Shown piece by piece: positions 1-10,410 of a DNA stretch of 64,000 nt. Below the pieces are notes generated by a model. That model searched no databases. It was not told the DNA's origin and was given only the letters and a program-made list of their open reading frames with translations. The position numbers and the translations under genes were made by a program. The DNA comes from Methylobacterium iners. GTDB taxonomy: Bacteria; Pseudomonadota; Alphaproteobacteria; Rhizobiales; Beijerinckiaceae. The DNA is taken from positions 109,124 to 173,123 of the forward strand of contig NZ_BPQP01000006.1 of assembly GCF_022179305.1 (NCBI RefSeq), written 5' to 3'. How positions within the stretch are numbered: the stretch's first letter is position 1; every line of letters begins with the position of its first letter.

Positions 1-627
1 CCGGCTGGTGCGGTTCACGGGATGAGCGAAGACGAGGCCCGCCGTCCGGTCGGGGTCGTCGGCCTCGGCAATGCGCTCCGGCCGGACCAGGGCGGGGGCG
101 AGCGCCAGCATCAGGGAGGTCTCTGCGGCGTTCGCGTGCCAATCCTCGGCGTCGGCGAAATGGGCTGCGCGCACCCGCTCGCTGATGGTCGCCGAATTGA
201 CCAGCGCCACCATGAAGTCGTCGTGGGCGGCCCGCAGCATCTCCAGGGCGCAGCGCAGGGGCGCGGCGTTGGTGACGTGCGCGTTGAGGAGGAAGAGGCG
301 GCGCACGCCGGACTGGTAGGCGCTCGTCCCGATCTGAACGACGACCTGGGTCATCACCAGCGGGTCGAGGGTGAGCGTGCCCGGCCATCGCCGGCTGTGG
401 CCGAGCGAGCAGCCATAGTGGAGGGTGGGCAGCACCGGCACGCGGGTCTCGGCCGAGACCGCGTGGGCAAGCGCCTCGGCCAGGACGAAATCCATGCCGG
501 TGCCGAGATGAGGGCCATGCTGCTCGGTTGCGCCGATGGGGAGGATCGCAGCTTGCGCGGCGGCCGCGAGGTCATCCGGAATCTCGTTCCATGTGCGCTC
601 GGCCCAGAGAAGGGGTTGAACGGTCAT
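1..627 (-). CDS. creatininase-family amidohydrolase (3' end outside window)
   Basis: Translating the minus strand from the ATG at 627 gives 209 residues that run off the window edge. Near residue 33 there is an ATEQHGPHLG segment followed by GMD, then LNAH and an ETSLML segment. This is the metal-binding order of the creatininase/creatinine amidohydrolase family, in which Glu, His and Asp residues hold two metal ions for cyclic-amide hydrolysis. The usual NGHGGN segment reads NAHVTN, so creatinine may not be the substrate. It lies beside a nitrogen-compound importer and urease, which suggests hydrolysis of a small cyclic amide as a nitrogen source. The C-terminus is missing only because the window ends. 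Confidence 0.8.
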   Translation of the reverse strand, partial: MTVQPLLWAERTWNEIPDDLAAAAQAAILPIGATEQHGPHLGTGMDFVLAEALAHAVSAETRVPVLPTLHYGCSLGHSRRWPGTLTLDPLVMTQVVVQIGTSAYQSGVRRLFLLNAHVTNAAPLRCALEMLRAAHDDFMVALVNSATISERVRAAHFADAEDWHANAAETSLMLALAPALVRPERIAEADDPDRTAGLVFAHPVNRTSR

Positions 628-722
628 GCGGAATCGTCCCGCTTCGTGAGCACGGCACCACCCCAGCTCCCCGCCGAACACCTGCCCGGGTCGAAGAGCC
701 GGACACCAACGTTTCCTCCATC

Positions 723-848
723 AAACGCCGTCATTCCGGGGCTGCGAAGCAGAACCCGGAATCCAGAACCGCCAGGGCTGTAAGCTTGAACACCGTTGGC
801 GTTTATGGATTCGGGGTTCGCCTTCGGCGCCCCGGAATGACGGCGTTT
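723..848. repeat. 126-nt palindrome-ended intergenic repeat, copy 1
   Basis: The gap between the creatininase-like gene and the ABC ATPase gene is mostly this element. Its ends form a perfect 19-bp inverted repeat (AAACGCCGTCATTCCGGGG and its complement), and the interior has CGGAATCCAGAAC-type segments. A related copy lies at 40540-40651. No coding capacity is evident. It looks like a non-autonomous palindromic element (MITE- or REP-like) that can form a long hairpin in RNA. Confidence 0.75.
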
Positions 849-952
849 GGCTAGATGTGAGCTTCGCGCAACGACCATGGCGAGTGGCGTCGTTAGGATC
901 TCCGCCGGCCGGGGCGAGGCGATGCGCGCCGTCGTCGAGACTCGCATTGCCA

Positions 953-1873
953 TCACTCGACCTCGTCCCCGGCCGGCGCCATCCGCGTGACCAGGCTCGG
1001 CGTGACCGGCTCGTCCTCGCTCTCCTCCTTCGGCGGATGGATCAGCGCGTCGAGCCGCGCCCGCGTCGCGCGGAACTCCGGGCCGAGCATCTGGTCGTGC
1101 GAGCGGGGCCGCGGGACCGGCACCTCGATCAGCTCGGCGACCCGGCCCGGATGGGCGCTGAGCACGAGGATGCGGTCGGCGAGGTGCACCGCCTCGTCGA
1201 GGTCGTGGGTGATGAAGACGATGGTGATGTCGATCTTGCGCCAGATCTCGATCAGGTAGGCCTGCATGCGGGCACGGGACTGCGTGTCCAGTGCCGAGAA
1301 CGGCTCGTCCATGAGCAGGATGCGCGGCCGCGTGGCCAGCGCCCGGGCGATGGCAACGCGCTGCTTCATGCCGCCCGAGAGCTGGTGGGGATAGGATTCC
1401 GCGAAGGCCTCGAGCCCGATCAGCGCCAGCCATTGCCGGGCCTCGCGCTCGGCGGCGCGGCGGGGCTCGCCCTGCTCCTCCAGCCCGAAGGCGACGTTGC
1501 GCAGCACGGTCAGCCAAGGAAACAGGGTGTAGCCCTGGAAGACCATGCCGCGGTCGGCGCCCGGCCCTGACACGGGCCTGCCCTCGACCCGCACCACGCC
1601 CGAACTCAGGGTCTCGAGCCCGGCCAGGATGCGCACGAAGGTGGACTTGCCGCAGCCCGAGGGGCCGACGACGCAGAGGAACTCGCGCCGGTGGGTGACG
1701 AGGTCGATGCCCTGGAGCGCGACGGTCTCGCGCCCCTCCGGGTTGCGGAACACCTTGCCCAAGCCCTCGACGCTCAGCGCGACCGGACGGCCCTTCAGCT
1801 TGTCGAAGCGGGCGCGGACCGGCTCGCATTGCGTCCGGTAGTCGAAGGCGGGGGAAAGGATGCCGAGACTCAT
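953..1873 (-). CDS. ABC transporter ATPase, nitrate/sulfonate/taurine type
   Basis: This 306-residue protein has a Walker A GPSGCGKST (about residues 69-77), the signature LSGGMKQRVAIARAL and Walker B ILLMDEP followed by SALD. It is the cytoplasmic ATPase of a NitT/TauT (SsuB/TauB-like) importer. The first 32 residues are a non-conserved extension, so translation could begin later. It overlaps the permease gene by 4 nt, and the substrate-binding gene overlaps that permease in turn, so the three form one coupled operon. The substrate cannot be read from the ATPase. The setting (urease, creatininase) suggests a nitrogenous compound. Confidence 0.92.
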   Translation of the reverse strand: MSLGILSPAFDYRTQCEPVRARFDKLKGRPVALSVEGLGKVFRNPEGRETVALQGIDLVTHRREFLCVVGPSGCGKSTFVRILAGLETLSSGVVRVEGRPVSGPGADRGMVFQGYTLFPWLTVLRNVAFGLEEQGEPRRAAEREARQWLALIGLEAFAESYPHQLSGGMKQRVAIARALATRPRILLMDEPFSALDTQSRARMQAYLIEIWRKIDITIVFITHDLDEAVHLADRILVLSAHPGRVAELIEVPVPRPRSHDQMLGPEFRATRARLDALIHPPKEESEDEPVTPSLVTRMAPAGDEVE

Positions 1874-2982
1874 GCCTCGGCCCTGTCGTAGGGAAAGAGC
1901 CGGCGCCCGAGCCAGGCCAGCGCGAGGTCGGTGGCCGAGCCGACGAGGCCGATGATCAAGATCGCCGCGTAGACGTTCTCGAAATGCTGGTAGCGGGCCT
2001 GCTGCGTGATGAAGAAGGTGATGCCCGACGAGGTGCCGATCAGCTCGGCGACGATGAGGTAGGTCCAGGCCCAGCCGAGCAGGATGCGCTGGTCGCGGTA
2101 GAGCTGGGGCAGGATCGCCGGCACGATGACCCGGCGGATCAGGCGCAGGTTGCGGGCGCCCAGCGTCAGCGCCGCCTCGATCAGCAGCGGCTCGACCCGC
2201 CGCGTGGTGTTGGCGATGACGAGCACCTGCTGGAAGAAGGTGCCGATCACGATGATCGCGATCTTCGGGCCATCATAGATCCCGAGGATCGCCACCATCA
2301 GCGCCCCGAAGGCGGGGGCCGGCATGTAGCGCACGAACTCGATGACGGGCTCGGTGAGCCGCGCGAGCGTCGGCTGCGCCCCGCAGAGGATGCCGAGCGG
2401 CACGCCGACGAGGGAGGAGAGCGCGAAGCCCCAGAAGATGATCGTGATCGAGTGCCACAGGCTCTGCGGCAGGCGGATCGCGTCGCGCTGCGTCGGCTGC
2501 GCGGTCAGCGAGGTCCAGAAGGCAACCGCGACCTCGTGCGGCGCCGGAAGGTAGACGGGATTGGCGGGCTTGCCCGCCGGAGGCGCGGTCTTCGCCGCTT
2601 CGGCGGCGGCGACCTCCTCGGCGAAGGCGGCCTTAGGCAGGCGCATCCCCGGCTGCATCCAGGCGACGTCGCCGGGATCGCTGACCTCGACCAGCGGATG
2701 CCAGAGGAACGGCAGGTAGGAGAAGGCCGACCAGACCAGGACCGGCAGCAGGAACGACAGCAGGGTCAGCGCGACGCGCCGGCGCGGGGAGAGGGGCTTT
2801 GCCACGCCGACCCAGGAGCGGCGCTTCGCGCGGGTCTCTCCTCCCCCTTGCGGGGAGGAGCCGGAGGTGGGGGTGGCTGGGCGACCCGCCCGCTCACCAG
2901 GCGGAACCACCCCCACCCCGAACCCCTCCCCGCAAGGGGGAGGGGACGCGCTCACCCGGTCCTGGCGGATCTCGACCGTCAT
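1870..2982 (-). CDS. ABC transporter permease, NitT/TauT type, with a repeat-encoded N-terminal insert
   Basis: The ATG at 2982 overlaps the stop of the binding-protein gene (ATGA) and gives 370 residues. The C-terminal two thirds is an SsuC/TauC-like permease with hydrophobic helices and the EAA-loop segment EAALTLGARNLRLIRRVIVPAILP. Residues of roughly 13-47 are encoded by a GC-rich palindromic element (2841-2945), whose second copy at 14111-14219 is intergenic. The reading frame stays open through it. After the first membrane helix comes an unusual Ala/Pro-rich loop (FAEEVAAAEAAKTAPPAGKP) before the core. It works with the flanking ATPase and binding protein. Confidence 0.88.
   Translation of the reverse strand: MTVEIRQDRVSASPPPCGEGFGVGVVPPGERAGRPATPTSGSSPQGGGETRAKRRSWVGVAKPLSPRRRVALTLLSFLLPVLVWSAFSYLPFLWHPLVEVSDPGDVAWMQPGMRLPKAAFAEEVAAAEAAKTAPPAGKPANPVYLPAPHEVAVAFWTSLTAQPTQRDAIRLPQSLWHSITIIFWGFALSSLVGVPLGILCGAQPTLARLTEPVIEFVRYMPAPAFGALMVAILGIYDGPKIAIIVIGTFFQQVLVIANTTRRVEPLLIEAALTLGARNLRLIRRVIVPAILPQLYRDQRILLGWAWTYLIVAELIGTSSGITFFITQQARYQHFENVYAAILIIGLVGSATDLALAWLGRRLFPYDRAEA
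2841..2945. repeat. GC-rich palindromic repeat inside the permease coding region, copy 1
   Basis: This block of about 105 nt begins CTCCCCCTTGCGGGG and ends CCCCGCAAGGGGGAGGGG. Its centre carries GGTGGGGGTGGCTGGGCGACC and CACCAGGCGGAACCACCCCCACC, so the arms can pair. Copy 2 at 14111-14219, between rutA and rutB, differs at only about ten positions by eye. Here it falls within the 5' coding part of the permease gene, in frame, and encodes a Gly/Pro-rich stretch. Confidence 0.85.
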
Positions 2983-3977
2983 TTGCCCTGGGACACGGCC
3001 GGGTCGATGTAGCTCTTCACGTCCTGGGCGGTCTTGTAGACCTCGTACTTGACGTTGAAGGCGTCGGCGTAGCGGCTCGATCCGTAGAGCGAACCGAAGC
3101 CCTCGGCATCGACGAAGACCTTGTGGCCGTCGGCGAGCTTCATCAGCTTCGTGCCCTTGAGGAAGCGGGTGAAGGTGGCCGCGTCGATCCCGACCTTGCC
3201 CGCCATGATCGCGACCGCGTCGGCCTGCGTCTTCGGGTCCTCGATGTAGGCGACGACCTTGTCCCAGACGCCCACGAGCTTGATCCACTCGGCCCGCCGC
3301 GACGCGAGGCTCGCCGGCGAGACGGTGAGCACGTCGTAGATGAGGCCGGGCTCGTCGGCGGAGGTGTAGAGGGGCCTGGCGCCGGCCGCGCCGCGCATCG
3401 CCTGCCCGGCGATCGGCTGCCAGGCGCCGATGGCCGCGACGTCGCCGCTCGCCAGCACCTGCGGCGTCTCGTTGGTCTTGGCGTTGACGAGGGTGACGTC
3501 GGTCTCCTTCATGCCGAGCTTGGTCATGCCGTTGATGAGGAGCAGGTGCTCCACGAGCCCGACCTCGAGACCGACCTTCTTGCCCTTGAGGTCGGCAAGC
3601 GTCTTCACGCCCGGCTTGCCGACGATCATGTCGTTGCCGTTCGAGTAGTCGGTGAGCAGGATCATGACGTTCTTCGCGCCATTCCCGCCCATCACGAGGG
3701 CATCGCCGTTGGTGCAGGTGACCGCATCGAGCTTGCCTGCGGAAAAGGCATCCATGGAGGCGGAGTAGTCGAACCACTCGAACTTCGCCTCGACCCCGGC
3801 TTCCTTGATCCAGCCCTTCTCGATAGCGACCTGCCAGGCCACCCAGCCCGGCCAGTCGCTGTAGCCGATGCGCAGGGGCTCGGCGGCCTGGGCGATGGGG
3901 GCGGTCAAGAGACCGAGGGCGGCGAGACCGCCGAGGGCGGCCCTGCGGCCGGCGGATAGGATCGTGGTGAGGCGCAT
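2979..3977 (-). CDS. ABC transporter substrate-binding protein (NMT1/SsuA-like)
   Basis: The ATG at 3977 gives 332 residues with a Sec signal peptide (Arg near the start, an Ala/Leu-rich core, cleavage near AQA-AEP). The mature start LRIGYSDWPGWVAWQVA is typical of the NMT1/THI5-like binding proteins of NitT/TauT importers. Later segments such as DLKGKKVGLE and EHLLLINGM agree. It is the periplasmic receptor for the coupled permease and ATPase. The pattern resembles binding proteins that cluster with urea or guanidine metabolism, but the ligand is my inference and is unproven. An ATG further upstream (4139) is possible but would remove the signal peptide from the N-terminus. Confidence 0.88.
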   Translation of the reverse strand: MRLTTILSAGRRAALGGLAALGLLTAPIAQAAEPLRIGYSDWPGWVAWQVAIEKGWIKEAGVEAKFEWFDYSASMDAFSAGKLDAVTCTNGDALVMGGNGAKNVMILLTDYSNGNDMIVGKPGVKTLADLKGKKVGLEVGLVEHLLLINGMTKLGMKETDVTLVNAKTNETPQVLASGDVAAIGAWQPIAGQAMRGAAGARPLYTSADEPGLIYDVLTVSPASLASRRAEWIKLVGVWDKVVAYIEDPKTQADAVAIMAGKVGIDAATFTRFLKGTKLMKLADGHKVFVDAEGFGSLYGSSRYADAFNVKYEVYKTAQDVKSYIDPAVSQGK

Positions 3978-3999
3978 CTGCAATCTCCGGCGCGCGTAG

Positions 4000-4019
4000 T
4001 ACGATCCACGAAAATCGTA
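4000..4019. promoter_or_regulatory. candidate operator dyad (TACGAT-N8-ATCGTA)
   Basis: A perfect 6-bp inverted repeat with an 8-bp spacer sits in the 107-bp region between the divergent ABC operon and the NikR-like gene. Its position suits a binding site for the adjacent ribbon-helix-helix regulator. It is not the GTATGA-N16-TCATAC site of E. coli NikR, so recognition by this protein is an inference. Confidence 0.45.
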
Positions 4020-4084
4020 ATACCGACGCCTTCCCGACGATACAAGAGACGTGCCAGATTGCGGCTCACGCGGGGGAGAATGGG

Positions 4085-4591
4085 ATGAGCGAGGGCGCGG
4101 GATCGGACGCGATTGACGTCGCGGTTGGGCCGGAGACACCGGACGGGCGACGGCGGCCGGTCAGCCGGATCAGCCTGTCGCTCTCCGAGGATCTTCTGAG
4201 CGAGCTCGACGCCATGGTCGGCGAGCGCGGTTTCGCCAGCCGCTCTCAGGCGGTCGCGACGATCCTGCATCGCTCGCTCGTCGAGCATCGCCACGAGGTC
4301 GGCGACCGGGTGATGGTCGGCACCATCACCCTGTTCTACGACCACCTCGCCCACGGCCTGCAGCAGCGCCTCGCCGACCTCCAGCGCCGCTACATCGCGG
4401 AGGTGATCTCCTCGCTGCACGTCCACCTGATGCACAACCAGACCTTGGAGGTGGTGCTGGTGCAGGGCCCCGCCGCGACGCTCCAGGCCATCGCCGACGC
4501 GATGATCACCGAGCGCGGCGTGATCTCGGGGCGGCTGGAGCTCGTGGCGGCACTGATGCCCCAGATCCACCCGTTCCGGCCGGAGGCCTGA
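4085..4591 (+). CDS. NikR-like ribbon-helix-helix/ACT regulator lacking two nickel ligands
   Basis: This 168-residue protein has an N-terminal ribbon-helix-helix domain (RISLSLSEDLLSELD, then SRSQAVATILH) and a C-terminal ACT-type domain, the NikR layout. Compared with E. coli NikR, the two HVH histidines are kept (His112, His114). The position of Cys95 is Thr120 and that of His76 is Arg101, so the classic square-planar nickel site should not form. The first 25 residues are an extra tail. It is divergent from the ABC importer and precedes the convergent urease genes. It may sense another metal or a nitrogen signal. Confidence 0.8.
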   Translation: MSEGAGSDAIDVAVGPETPDGRRRPVSRISLSLSEDLLSELDAMVGERGFASRSQAVATILHRSLVEHRHEVGDRVMVGTITLFYDHLAHGLQQRLADLQRRYIAEVISSLHVHLMHNQTLEVVLVQGPAATLQAIADAMITERGVISGRLELVAALMPQIHPFRPEA

Positions 4592-5206
<615 letters not shown>

Positions 5207-5219
5207 GCGGGTCTCCGGA

Positions 5220-5894
5220 TCATGAGCGGAAGATGCGCGAGTACTGGGTCTCGTGCCGGAACGAGCCGAGGTCGAGCCGCAGGGTGGCGCTGCCGACATC
5301 GTCGAGGCTGAGGCCCGGAATGGTCGCGGCGAGCGCCGTCACCCGCGGCGCAAGGGACGCGATAAGCCGGGTGCCGGCGCTCTGGCCCACCGGCGCGAGC
5401 CGCAGGGCCGCCGAGACGAGGTTCTGCACGAAGGCGAGGCCGAAGCCGGATAGCGCCGGGGCGAGCGCCATCCCATGCGCCCCGGCCGCGAGCCCGAAGG
5501 CGACCGGATAGGCGAGCTCGCCGGGCAGGCCTTCCGCGAGGCAGGCGAGCCGCGGATGAGGCCAGGCGTTCAGCGTGGCGTCGAGGAAGCTGCGGCCCTG
5601 CTGCGTCGTCTCCAGGCGCAGCTCGCGCGAGGGCGCCAGCGCCAGGGCGAGCTCGTTCGCCGCCGCGAGTTCCGCCGCGTCGTCGCGCATCGCGGCGGCG
5701 TGGGCCGCCGCCGCCAGGATCAGGTCGTTGCGGCCCGACCCGTTCTCCAGCACGTCGGCAAGCCATTCGGCGAGGCCGCCCTCGTCGCGGACGTCGCCGG
5801 CTTCCACCGCGGCCTCGAGCCCGTGCGAATAGGCATAGGCACCGACCGGGTAGGTCGGCGACAGCCAGGCGAGCAGCCGCGCCGCCTCAATCAT
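5220..5894 (-). CDS. ureF: urease accessory protein UreF
   Basis: The ATG at 5894 gives 224 residues starting [20 protein letters not shown], the typical UreF opening, followed by [11 protein letters not shown]. UreF is an all-helical protein that links UreD to UreG in the urease maturation complex. The gene overlaps the end of ureE by 8 nt, so translation is probably coupled. A longer frame exists upstream but lacks similarity to the family, so the inner start is preferred. Confidence 0.95.
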   Translation of the reverse strand: MIEAARLLAWLSPTYPVGAYAYSHGLEAAVEAGDVRDEGGLAEWLADVLENGSGRNDLILAAAAHAAAMRDDAAELAAANELALALAPSRELRLETTQQGRSFLDATLNAWPHPRLACLAEGLPGELAYPVAFGLAAGAHGMALAPALSGFGLAFVQNLVSAALRLAPVGQSAGTRLIASLAPRVTALAATIPGLSLDDVGSATLRLDLGSFRHETQYSRIFRS

Positions 5895-6372
5895 GGCTGT
5901 GCGAATGGGAATGGCCGTGGTGATGGTGGCCCGCCGCCTCGCCGGCATAGGCGCCGCCCTCGGGCCGGAACGGGCGCTCGACGGGCTCTGCCGTTCCGCC
6001 CAGACCCCGCACCATGTCGGCGAGCACGTGGTCGAAGCCGATATAGACCGCGTCCTCGCCGATCTCCGCCGGGATGTGGCGATTGCCGATGTGCCAGATC
6101 AGGCGCTTGAGGGCGATCGGACTCGCCGCTCGCACTTCCAGCAACGGCTCGGCCGCGGCCTCGACCCAGACCAAGCGCCCGTCCTCCAGCGCCAGCGCAT
6201 CGCCGTCGTCGAGGACGGTCGCTGCGGGCAGGTCGAGCAGGAAGGCGAGCCCGCCCACACCCTTCATGGCCATGCGCCGGCGGTGCCGGTCGCCGGAATC
6301 GAGGACGATGCGGTCGACGATCTCGCCGGTTTGGAGGGCGTCACGCCGGATGACGCGGGTGGCGCGTATCAT
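5887..6372 (-). CDS. ureE: urease accessory nickel chaperone UreE
   Basis: This 161-residue protein has the UreE N-terminal beta domain ([18 protein letters not shown]) and the metal-binding domain with [12 protein letters not shown]. It ends in a His-rich tail with [13 protein letters not shown], the classic extra nickel-binding tail that hands nickel to UreG. It overlaps ureF and lies just downstream of a DUF29 gene on the same strand. Confidence 0.95.
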   Translation of the reverse strand: MIRATRVIRRDALQTGEIVDRIVLDSGDRHRRRMAMKGVGGLAFLLDLPAATVLDDGDALALEDGRLVWVEAAAEPLLEVRAASPIALKRLIWHIGNRHIPAEIGEDAVYIGFDHVLADMVRGLGGTAEPVERPFRPEGGAYAGEAAGHHHHGHSHSHSHD

Positions 6373-6391
6373 GAAGAGATACCGACCCCAC

Positions 6392-6877
6392 TCACGATGG
6401 ATTCAGAAGGTCTGGATCGCTGGGTAGGAAATTCGTGTCGAGTGCCTCGTCGAGGCTGAACGGCGGTGTTTCAGGAAAGGCGACGAGGGCGATGCCGGTC
6501 TCTCGTGAGGCCAGCAACCGGCCGGCATGGTAGCACTCGTCGAACACCTCGGCCGGATACCGCTTCAAGCTGGGGCTCGCCTTCAGAAGGCGGGCGATGC
6601 GTCGGCGTTGCTCGATGATTGTCCCAGTCCAATGGCTGTTTCGTTGTCCAGGCTGGTACATCCACTTCAGGAGATGGCCGAGCAGGATATCGAGGCGGCT
6701 CTCGATCTGCTGCTTGTCGCTCCCGCCCACGCTCGCCACCTCATCGATCAGATTCTCCAGGTCGAGTTCGTCGAACCTGCGCGCCCGCAGCAATTCCGCC
6801 TGGGCTTGGGTCCAGGCATAAAAATCCGTCGTGTAAAGATCGGCGGCCTGCGGCGGCTTCAACGCGACCTTCGACAT
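6392..6877 (-). CDS. DUF29-family protein within the urease cluster
   Basis: This 161-residue protein matches the DUF29 pattern: an acidic helical region ([20 protein letters not shown]), a [13 protein letters not shown] segment, then [10 protein letters not shown] and [13 protein letters not shown]29 proteins are common in cyanobacteria and some Proteobacteria and have no established biochemical role. It lies between ureC and ureE on the same strand, only 19 nt from ureE. It could be a passenger or an uncharacterised helper; nothing here shows a direct link to nickel. Confidence 0.8.
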   Translation of the reverse strand: MSKVALKPPQAADLYTTDFYAWTQAQAELLRARRFDELDLENLIDEVASVGGSDKQQIESRLDILLGHLLKWMYQPGQRNSHWTGTIIEQRRRIARLLKASPSLKRYPAEVFDECYHAGRLLASRETGIALVAFPETPPFSLDEALDTNFLPSDPDLLNPS

Positions 6878-6909
6878 GGAGGGCCTCCTCTGATCAGCCT
6901 CATCCTACC

Positions 6910-8637
<1,728 letters not shown>

Positions 8638-8640
8638 GAC

Positions 8641-9261
8641 CTACAGATTCCCCATCACTTCACCGCGAAAGCCATACACCTCCCGCCGCCCGCCGAGCGG
8701 AACCAGCACCACGTCACGCGTCGCGCCGGGCTCGAACCGCACCGCCGTGCCGGGCGCGATGTCGAGGCGGCGTCCGCGGGCCTTCTCCCGCTCGAAGACG
8801 AGGCCGGCATTGACCTCGTAGAAATGGTAATGCGAGCCGACCTGGATCGGGCGGTCGCCGGTATTGGCCACCGTGATCACGGTGCGCTCGGCGCCGTCGT
8901 TGAAGACGATGTCGCCGGGCAGCGTCGTCACCGCGCCCGGCACCTCCCTCGAGGCCGCACCGCGGATTGGGTGGTGCACGGTCACGAGCTTCGTGCCATC
9001 GGGAAACGTCGCCTCGACCTGGATGTCGTGGATCATCTCGGGGATGCCCTCCATCACCTGGGCGGCGGTCAGCACATGGGCGCCGGCCTGCATCAGCTCG
9101 GAGACCGAGCGGCCGTCCCGGGCGCCTTCGACCACGAAGTCGGTGATCAGCGCCACCGCCTCCGGATGGTTGAGCTTGACGCCGCGCGCGAGGCGGTTGC
9201 GGGCGACCTGGGCGGCCATGGCGATGAGGAGCTTGTCCTTTTCGCGCGGGGTCAGGAGCAC
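8641..9261 (-). CDS. ureAB: urease gamma-beta fusion subunit
   Basis: A GTG at 9261 preceded by a TGAGG ribosome site gives 206 residues. Residues of about 1-100 are UreA ([48 protein letters not shown]). The rest is UreB ([19 protein letters not shown] to the C-terminal MGNL). Fusion of gamma and beta is known, for example in Helicobacter, and occurs in some Alphaproteobacteria. The longer open frame upstream lacks family similarity, so the GTG is chosen. It heads the urease genes and is divergent from the allantoinase gene. Confidence 0.95.
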   Translation of the reverse strand: MLLTPREKDKLLIAMAAQVARNRLARGVKLNHPEAVALITDFVVEGARDGRSVSELMQAGAHVLTAAQVMEGIPEMIHDIQVEATFPDGTKLVTVHHPIRGAASREVPGAVTTLPGDIVFNDGAERTVITVANTGDRPIQVGSHYHFYEVNAGLVFEREKARGRRLDIAPGTAVRFEPGATRDVVLVPLGGRREVYGFRGEVMGNL

Positions 9262-9465
9262 GGGAAACCTCAGGGTTCTTTCGCTGGCGCAACCCGGCGC
9301 AGGCAAGGAGCGTGCGCGGCTCTGCCGCCCAACCCTGACAGAGTCGCCGGCGCCGCGCATCCCGTCGCATGGCTCGGGCTCGACGAACCGATTTGACAGA
9401 CGGCCGATGCAGTCCGACAGGGCGGCCCCATCGGCCCTTCACCTCTACCGCCCGAGATCAATCCC

Positions 9466-10365
9466 GTGACCTACCCCCGCGACCTCCTCGGCTACGGCCG
9501 CAACCCGCCGCAGGCGAACTGGCCCGGTGGCGCCCGCATCGCGGTGCAGATCGTCCTCAACTACGAGGAGGGCGGCGAGAACTGCATCCTGCACGGAGAT
9601 CCGGCCTCCGAGGCCTTCCTTTCGGAGCTGATCGGCGCGCAGCCCTGGCCGGGCCTCCGGCACATGAGCATGGAATCCAACTTCGAGTACGGCTCGCGCG
9701 TCGGCTTCTGGCGGCTCTGGCGCCTGTTTCAATCCCGGGGCGTGCCGGTCACCGTGTTCGGCGTCGCTACCGCGCTCGCCCGCAACCCGGAGGCGGTGGC
9801 GGCCATGCGCGAGGCGGAGTGGGAGATCGCCTGCCACGGCCTCAGGTGGATCGATTACGGCCGCTTCTCCCGCGAGGACGAGGCCGCCCACATGGCCGAG
9901 GCGATCCGCATCCACGCGGAGGTCACGGGCGAGCGCCCGCTCGGCTGGTACACGGGCCGCTCGTCGGTCCACACCCTCGACCTCGGCATCGCGGCCGGCA
10001 TGACCTACCTCGCCGATTCCTACGCCGACGATCTGCCCTACTGGATCACGGAACCCAGCGGCCGCGGCCTCGTCGTGCCCTACACCCTCGACGCCAACGA
10101 CATGCGCTGCGTCGCGGCCCAGGGCTTCAACACGGGCGAGCAGTTCTTCACCTACCTGCGCGACAGCTTCGACGCGCTCTACGCCGAGGGCGCCGAGAGC
10201 CCGAAGATGCTATCGGTCGGCCTGCATTGCCGCCTGGTCGGGCGGCCGGGGCGGATCGGGGCGCTGATCCGCTTCCTCGACCACGTCGCGGCCCACGACC
10301 GGGTCTGGATGGCCCGGCGCATCGACATCGCCCGGCACTGGATCGCCACCCACCCGGCCCCTTGA
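9466..10365 (+). CDS. puuE: allantoinase PuuE-type (polysaccharide-deacetylase fold)
   Basis: A GTG start gives 299 residues. The sequence MTYPRDLLGYGRNPP and LNYEEGGENC are characteristic of PuuE, the metal-independent allantoinase related to polysaccharide deacetylases. Supporting segments are SNFEYGSRVGFWRLWRLF and HGLRWIDYGR. It opens the hydantoin ring of allantoin to allantoate. The uricase, UraD/HIUase and allantoate hydrolase genes lie 6.5-10 kb away in the same window, which supports the assignment. It is divergent from the urease genes across a 204-bp intergenic region, probably with shared promoters. Confidence 0.9.
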   Translation: MTYPRDLLGYGRNPPQANWPGGARIAVQIVLNYEEGGENCILHGDPASEAFLSELIGAQPWPGLRHMSMESNFEYGSRVGFWRLWRLFQSRGVPVTVFGVATALARNPEAVAAMREAEWEIACHGLRWIDYGRFSREDEAAHMAEAIRIHAEVTGERPLGWYTGRSSVHTLDLGIAAGMTYLADSYADDLPYWITEPSGRGLVVPYTLDANDMRCVAAQGFNTGEQFFTYLRDSFDALYAEGAESPKMLSVGLHCRLVGRPGRIGALIRFLDHVAAHDRVWMARRIDIARHWIATHPAP

Positions 10366-10410
10366 GCGGCCCGAATCCTGCTCGGCGCCCGCCCTTCCGG
10401 AGACCTTGAG

